Below are positions 61,825 through 64,000 of a stretch of 64,000 nucleotides of DNA, piece after piece; positions within the stretch are counted from its first letter, which is position 1; the number at the start of each line of letters is the position of its first letter. The position numbers and the translations under genes were made by a program. The notes under the pieces were generated by a model that saw nothing but the letters and a program-made list of their open reading frames with translations, was not told the DNA's origin and did no database searches. The stretch spans positions 124,001 to 188,000 of the forward strand of contig NZ_BMUY01000002.1 of the NCBI RefSeq assembly GCF_014650435.1, given 5' to 3'. The stretch is from Streptomyces tendae. GTDB taxonomy: Bacteria; Actinomycetota; Actinomycetes; Streptomycetales; Streptomycetaceae.

Positions 61825-63030
61825 TCAGAGCGCGCAGCTGTCGCTGTCCACCTGCTGGCCGGCGGTGCGGCCCTTGCTGATGTCCTCGCGGATCTCGTCC
61901 GCGGTGAGCGCGTAGCCGGTGTCGGGGTCGTCCAGGGACTTGGCGAAGACCACGCCGTACACCTCGCCCTCCGGCGTCAGCAGCGGGCCGCCCGAGTTGC
62001 CCTGCCGGACGGTCGCGTACAGCGAGTAGACGTCCCGGCGGACGGTGTCGCGGTGGTAGATGTCCGGCCCGTTGGCCGTGATGCGCCCGCGCACCCGCGC
62101 GGCCCGGACGTCGTACGCCCCGTTCTCCGGGAAGCCCGCGACGATCGCGCCGTCGTCGTCCTGCGCGTCCTCGTCCTCGTCGGTGAACCGCAGCGCGGGC
62201 GCGTCCAGTTCGGGCACGTCCAGCACGGCGATGTCGCGCCGCCAGTCGTAGAGGACGACCGTCGCGTCGTACTTCCGCCCCTCGCCGCCTATCTGCACGG
62301 TGGGCTCGTCGACGCCGCCCACGACGTGGGCGTTGGTCATGACGCGGCGGTCGGAGAAGACGAAACCGGTGCCTTCCAGGACCTTCCCGCAGTCGGGGGC
62401 GGTGCCCATGACCTTGACGATGGAGCGCTTGGCGCTGACGGCGACCGGGCTGTTCGCCAGCGCCGGGTCGGGCGGCAGCGTGTCGGGGATCGACTCGTCG
62501 CCGAACGGGCTGAAGACCTGCGGGAAGCCGTTCTCCGCGAGGACCGAGGTGAAGCTGTCGAACCAGTTGTCGGCACCCGCCGGCAGGACTTCCTGCACTC
62601 CGGCCAGCAGCGCGGACTGCCGCACCTCCTTGCCGACCGTCGGCATCGTGGTCCGCGCGAGCGCGGAGCCCAGCAGCCAGGCGACCAGCAGCATGGCGAC
62701 GACGTTGACCAGGGCGCCGCCGGTGGCGTCCAGGGCACGGGCCGGGGACCACGTGATGTAGCGGCGCAGCTTGTTGCCCAGATGGGTCGTCAGGGCCTGG
62801 CCGACGGAGGCGCACACGATGACGACGACGACCGCGACGACGGCGGCGGTCGTGCTCACCTCCGCGTTGTCCGTCAGCGCGTCCCAGATCACCGGCAGCA
62901 GGTAGACGGCGACGAGACCGCCGCCGAGGAAGCCGATCACCGACAGGATGCCGACGACGAAGCCCTGCCGGAAGCCGACGATCGCGAACCAGACGGCGGC
63001 CAGCAGCAACAGGATGTCCAGCACGTTCAC
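61825..63030 (-). CDS. marP: MarP-like membrane serine protease (CvpA + trypsin-like)
   Basis: 401 residues. Four N-terminal helices form a CvpA/colicin V-like membrane domain (1-~125). The extracellular chymotrypsin-like protease has His235 (MTNAHVVGG), Asp266 (YDWRRDIAVLDV) and Ser346 (RQGNSGGPL). Mycobacterial MarP protects against acid and oxidative stress by processing peptidoglycan hydrolases. Cysteines near 214 and 399 may form a disulfide. Close to the CoA pyrophosphatase gene upstream, an arrangement conserved with nth in actinobacteria. Confidence 0.9.
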   Translation of the reverse strand: MNVLDILLLLAAVWFAIVGFRQGFVVGILSVIGFLGGGLVAVYLLPVIWDALTDNAEVSTTAAVVAVVVVIVCASVGQALTTHLGNKLRRYITWSPARALDATGGALVNVVAMLLVAWLLGSALARTTMPTVGKEVRQSALLAGVQEVLPAGADNWFDSFTSVLAENGFPQVFSPFGDESIPDTLPPDPALANSPVAVSAKRSIVKVMGTAPDCGKVLEGTGFVFSDRRVMTNAHVVGGVDEPTVQIGGEGRKYDATVVLYDWRRDIAVLDVPELDAPALRFTDEDEDAQDDDGAIVAGFPENGAYDVRAARVRGRITANGPDIYHRDTVRRDVYSLYATVRQGNSGGPLLTPEGEVYGVVFAKSLDDPDTGYALTADEIREDISKGRTAGQQVDSDSCAL

Positions 63031-63075
63031 TGATTCAGGCCTCGCCTTGTCGTCTGCGGTACGCAGGCCACCCTG

Positions 63076-63822
63076 TCATGCGCGCCAGTCCAGCGGGACC
63101 TGCTTGTCCGGGTCCCACGGCCGCTCCCAGCCCGCGAAGTGCAGCAACCGGTCGATGATGCCGGCGGTGAAGCCCCAGACGAGTGCCGATTCGACCAGGA
63201 ATGCCGGGCCCCGGTGGCCGCTGGGGTGGAGGGTCGTCACCCTGTTGGCGGGGTCCGTGAGATCCGCCACGGGGACCGTGAAGACGCGCGCGGTCTCGGC
63301 CGGGTCGACGACGCCGACCGGGGAGGGCTCGCGCCACCAGGCCAGCACCGGGGTGACGACGAAGCCGCTCACCGGGATGTACAGCTTGGGCAGGACTCCG
63401 AAGAGCTGGACGCCTGCCGGGTCGAGCCCGGTCTCCTCCTCGGCCTCGCGCAGGGCGGCCCGCAGCGGACCGTCACCGCGCGGGTCACCGTCCTCGGGGT
63501 CGAGGGCACCGCCCGGGAAGGCGGGCTGGCCGGGGTGGGAGCGCAGGGAACCGGCGCGCTCCATGAGCAGCAGCTCCGGGCCGCGGCCCGCCTCCTTGCC
63601 GCCCTCGCCCTCGCGGGTGCCGTCGCCGAAGAGGATCAGGACGGCGGACTGGCGGCCGGCGCCGTCGGCCGGCGGCAGGAAGCGGCTCAGCTGGGTGGGC
63701 CGGACCGTCTCGACGGCCCGCACCACCGGGTCCAGCCAGCCGGGCAGGCCCTCCTTGCTGAGGACCGCGCCGTCCCGAGTGCGGTCCCTGGCGGGACCCT
63801 GCGTGTCACTCGCCCGTGTCAT
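63076..63822 (-). CDS. NUDIX CoA pyrophosphatase
   Basis: 248 residues. AVLILFGDG, then LRSHPGQPAFPGGALDPEDGD, and the NUDIX helix RAALREAEEETGLDP. The SHPGQPAFPGG segment before the NUDIX box is the CoA-diphosphohydrolase (NudL) signature. It splits CoA and its derivatives to 3',5'-ADP and phosphopantetheine. ATG 63822 is used; GTG 63828 adds two residues. It lies between nth and marP, the standard actinobacterial order. Confidence 0.88.
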   Translation of the reverse strand: MTRASDTQGPARDRTRDGAVLSKEGLPGWLDPVVRAVETVRPTQLSRFLPPADGAGRQSAVLILFGDGTREGEGGKEAGRGPELLLMERAGSLRSHPGQPAFPGGALDPEDGDPRGDGPLRAALREAEEETGLDPAGVQLFGVLPKLYIPVSGFVVTPVLAWWREPSPVGVVDPAETARVFTVPVADLTDPANRVTTLHPSGHRGPAFLVESALVWGFTAGIIDRLLHFAGWERPWDPDKQVPLDWRA

Positions 63823-63874
63823 CTCCACCCCCGTCCTGCCGACTCCAACGCCCGACGACCCCGAGATCGTTCCG

Positions 63875-64000
63875 TCACCCGGCCCCCAGCGGCGGGGCCG
63901 GCTTGCCGCCCGCGTCCAGGTACGCCTGCGGGGGACTCAGCCGCTGTCCCGGGAAGCCGCCCTTCTCGTACTTCAGCAGCTTCTTCGCCTTCTCCGGGTC
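63875..64000 (-). CDS. nth: Endonuclease III, C-terminal end only
   Basis: The last 41 residues (DPEKAKKLLKYEKGGFPGQRLSPP ... GKPAPPLGAG) of a protein entering from the right edge. This tail matches the ending I know from Streptomyces endonuclease III, just after the 4Fe-4S cysteine loop, which would lie outside the window. Neighbouring CoA pyrophosphatase and marP support it. Base-excision-repair glycosylase/lyase. Confidence 0.7.
   Translation of the reverse strand, partial: DPEKAKKLLKYEKGGFPGQRLSPPQAYLDAGGKPAPPLGAG

Overview
The window is high-GC actinobacterial DNA, almost certainly from a Streptomyces chromosome. Evidence: GTG/ATGA-coupled starts, leaderless promoters, and a gene order I recognise from Streptomyces (bldG, MrfA-type helicase, a Tad pilus operon on the minus strand, HAD hydrolase, ArsA-like ATPase, acs, nhaA, marP, CoA pyrophosphatase, nth). 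It falls into three parts.

(1) 1-6607, host: the 5' part of bldG, a DEAD/DEAH helicase, and the distal half of a Tad operon (TadE-like, TadE, a DUF4244 pilin-like protein, TadC, TadB, and the 3' part of tadA).

(2) 6607-46117, an apparently complete ~39.5 kb prophage inserted inside tadA. A large serine integrase lies at the left end. The putative crossover dinucleotide TT (AA on the coding strand) sits in the invariant Walker A lysine codon of TadA. Re-joining the prophage ends gives an attP with 12-bp arms (11 of 12 matching) whose centre falls exactly on that TT. After int come a divergent regulator pair, a primase-polymerase/helicase replication block with an iteron-like candidate origin (13071-13370), a RuvC-like nuclease and small coupled genes. 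A block at 17.1-22.8 kb resembles the transfer module of Streptomyces integrative conjugative elements: Spd-like membrane proteins, a NUDIX protein comparable to Pif of pSAM2, a TraB/FtsK-type translocase and a repeat-rich candidate clt. A large hairpin region precedes the late genes: HNH, P-loop kinase, terminase, HK97-type portal, protease and capsid, connectors, tail tube, tail chaperones with a canonical -1 frameshift site, tape measure, Dit and Gp37-like baseplate proteins, a beta-helix tailspike, amidase endolysin and holin. At the right end are a GntR/UTRA (KorSA-like) regulator with three operator-like palindromes, and a cargo set ending in a SAM methyltransferase.

(3) 46118-64000, host: tadA 5' part, a TadZ/Ssd-like ATPase, HAD hydrolase, a degenerate Fic-like protein, an ArsA/CooC-like ATPase, a polysaccharide-deacetylase lipoprotein, a SulP-carbonic anhydrase fusion, acs, nhaA, a holin-X-like membrane protein, an alpha/beta hydrolase, marP, a CoA pyrophosphatase and the C-terminus of nth.

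The main biological points are a siphophage carrying what looks like a mycelial-spread/conjugation module, and a lysogeny that splits the ATPase of a Tad pilus machine but should restore it exactly on excision. Protein assignments rest on motifs and context read by eye; no database search was possible.
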